From the NCBI GenBank assembly GCA_021795535.1, contig JAJYPG010000034.1:1-8411 (forward strand): DNA of 8,411 nt, given 5' to 3'. This stretch comes from Planctomycetota bacterium (GTDB taxonomy: Bacteria > Planctomycetota > Phycisphaerae > WQYP01). Positions 7,311-8,411 of the stretch are shown here, one piece after another. The notes beneath the pieces are model-generated. The model ran no database searches, had not been told where the DNA came from, and worked only from the letters and a program-made list of their open reading frames with translations. Position 1 is the stretch's first letter; each line of letters opens with the position of its first letter. The translations under genes were made by a program, and so were the position numbers.

Positions 7311-8411
7311 TGAATCTTTCGGAACAGCCAGGATGCGGTCATGAGCGTAACAACGGCGATGATGGCCATGGGAATGAGTTCCGGTAAAAGCTGATGAACG
7401 TCGGCTCCCTGCAGGAATGCTTCCCGTACCGCTTGTACGTCATAACGCAGTGGATCAATCAAGGTAATATCCTGTACGACTTTGGGCATGTTGGATACCG
7501 GCGTGGCCAGGCCGGACAATAAGGAGCATGGCATCACCAGCACGAATGTGCCCAGCAGGGCCTGCTGCATGGTGGAGGATATGGAAGATACCAACAAACC
7601 CAAGCCTGCCGCCGCAATTATAAAAATGATGAAGACCAGAACAATCGCCGCCACGGTGCCGTAATATGGCACTTGGAACCAATACCGCACAATAACAAAA
7701 ATAACCGCTGATTGCCCCAGACCCACCAGAATGGGTGGAATGGTTTTGCCCGCCATGATTTCCAGTGGTGTAAATGGTGTGACCAGAAGTTGATCGAACG
7801 TGCCCTGTTCACGCTCCCGCGCTACCGACATGGCGGTCAGAATGATCACCGCCAGCATGGTAATCAGCCCGATCATTGCCGGGACGATCTGCCAGCGGGA
7901 CAACAAATCCGGATTAAACCAGGAGCGGATGCGCAAGACCGCGGGCGGCGGCACGCCTCTGAAATGTGTTTTCAGAAAATTTGCATTGAATTGATCCAGT
8001 ATTTCCGTGAGATAGCCAATGGCCAGCCCCGCCGTGTTGGAATTACGTCCATCGGCAATCACTTGCAGTTGAGCAGTCTGACCTGTCAAAAGATCGCGCT
8101 GAAAATGCCGGGGAATCTGGATGATTAACAAGGTCTGGCGGGAATTCAGTATGGGTCTGGCCTGTTGAATATTTCCCACGGTGGCCACGCGTGTAAAAAT
8201 GCCCGAACCATTCATCCGGCTGATGAAGCACATCGATTCACTGGAGTGGCTCTGATCCACGAGTACATACGGAACATGATTCAGATCAAAGGTACCGGCA
8301 TAACCGAAAACAATCATCTGCAATATCGGCGGCCCCAGCACGACAAACCTGCTGCGCGGGTCTTTGAATATGGCAATGAGTTCCTTGCGGATCAGAGCCA
8401 GAATGCGAAAA
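7307..8411 (-). CDS. ABC-2 type transporter permease, YhhJ/YbhS/YbhR-like (5' end beyond window)
   Basis: Inner-membrane permease subunit of an ABC exporter. The frame is open through the right edge, showing 367 residues before the TAA at 7309-7307. It begins at the family's usual N-terminus (RILALIRKELIAIFKDPRS), so probably only a few residues are missing; the internal GTG at 8341 is not the true start. A first membrane segment (about 22-38 of the visible part, ending in FGYA) is followed by a roughly 130-residue extracytoplasmic domain, then about five more hydrophobic segments near 174-195, 225-245, 252-276, 283-301 and 344-362. The cytoplasmic motif SVAREREQGTFDQLLVTP (about 195-212) is the coupling region that meets the ATPase. 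Relatives work with an ATPase (YbhF/YhiH-like) and often an HlyD-type periplasmic adaptor, to be expected further right. The substrate cannot be told. No functional tie to addAB is evident beyond shared direction. Confidence 0.9.
   Translation of the reverse strand, partial: FRILALIRKELIAIFKDPRSRFVVLGPPILQMIVFGYAGTFDLNHVPYVLVDQSHSSESMCFISRMNGSGIFTRVATVGNIQQARPILNSRQTLLIIQIPRHFQRDLLTGQTAQLQVIADGRNSNTAGLAIGYLTEILDQFNANFLKTHFRGVPPPAVLRIRSWFNPDLLSRWQIVPAMIGLITMLAVIILTAMSVAREREQGTFDQLLVTPFTPLEIMAGKTIPPILVGLGQSAVIFVIVRYWFQVPYYGTVAAIVLVFIIFIIAAAGLGLLVSSISSTMQQALLGTFVLVMPCSLLSGLATPVSNMPKVVQDITLIDPLRYDVQAVREAFLQGADVHQLLPELIPMAIIAVVTLMTASWLFRKIH

Overview
All three genes recognised here read on the minus strand, from right to left: the nearly complete end of an ABC-2 type membrane permease (window end to 7307), then addB (7053 to 3481), then addA (3480 to the left edge, still open). 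addA is one unbroken frame of 1160 codons with no stop before base 1, so its last part lies outside the window. The large plus-strand open frames over addB and addA are antisense shadows of these long, moderately GC-rich genes.

addB and addA encode the two subunits of an AddAB helicase-nuclease, the counterpart of RecBCD for resecting double-strand DNA breaks. AddA carries the full set of superfamily 1A (UvrD/RecB-type) helicase motifs and the start of a C-terminal nuclease domain. AddB has a helicase-like fold with a kept Walker A but degenerate other motifs, a RecB-type nuclease (GKIDRLD...LLDYKS), and four cysteines in the arrangement of the AddB iron-sulfur staple. The two genes abut exactly (TAA followed at once by ATG). 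The ribosome-binding stretch of addA lies inside the last codons of addB, so the subunits are probably made by coupled translation.

Upstream of addB, a 253-base non-coding gap separates it from the permease gene. It holds a good sigma70-like promoter candidate (TTAACG-17-TATAAT) whose -35 overlaps the permease stop codon. A CAACAA/TTGTTG inverted repeat covers the -10, and a long leader with a 7-bp hairpin follows. No terminator follows the permease, so addBA could be read both from this promoter and from upstream.

The organism is a bacterium that uses AddAB rather than RecBCD. The permease is of the YhhJ/YbhS/YbhR type, which is common in Gram-negative export operons. The protein style would fit a lineage such as Planctomycetota (Phycisphaerae-like), but that is a guess and cannot be settled from this window. 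I found no mobile element, CRISPR array, RNA gene or clearly new system. The points worth a second look concern expression of addBA and subunit details.
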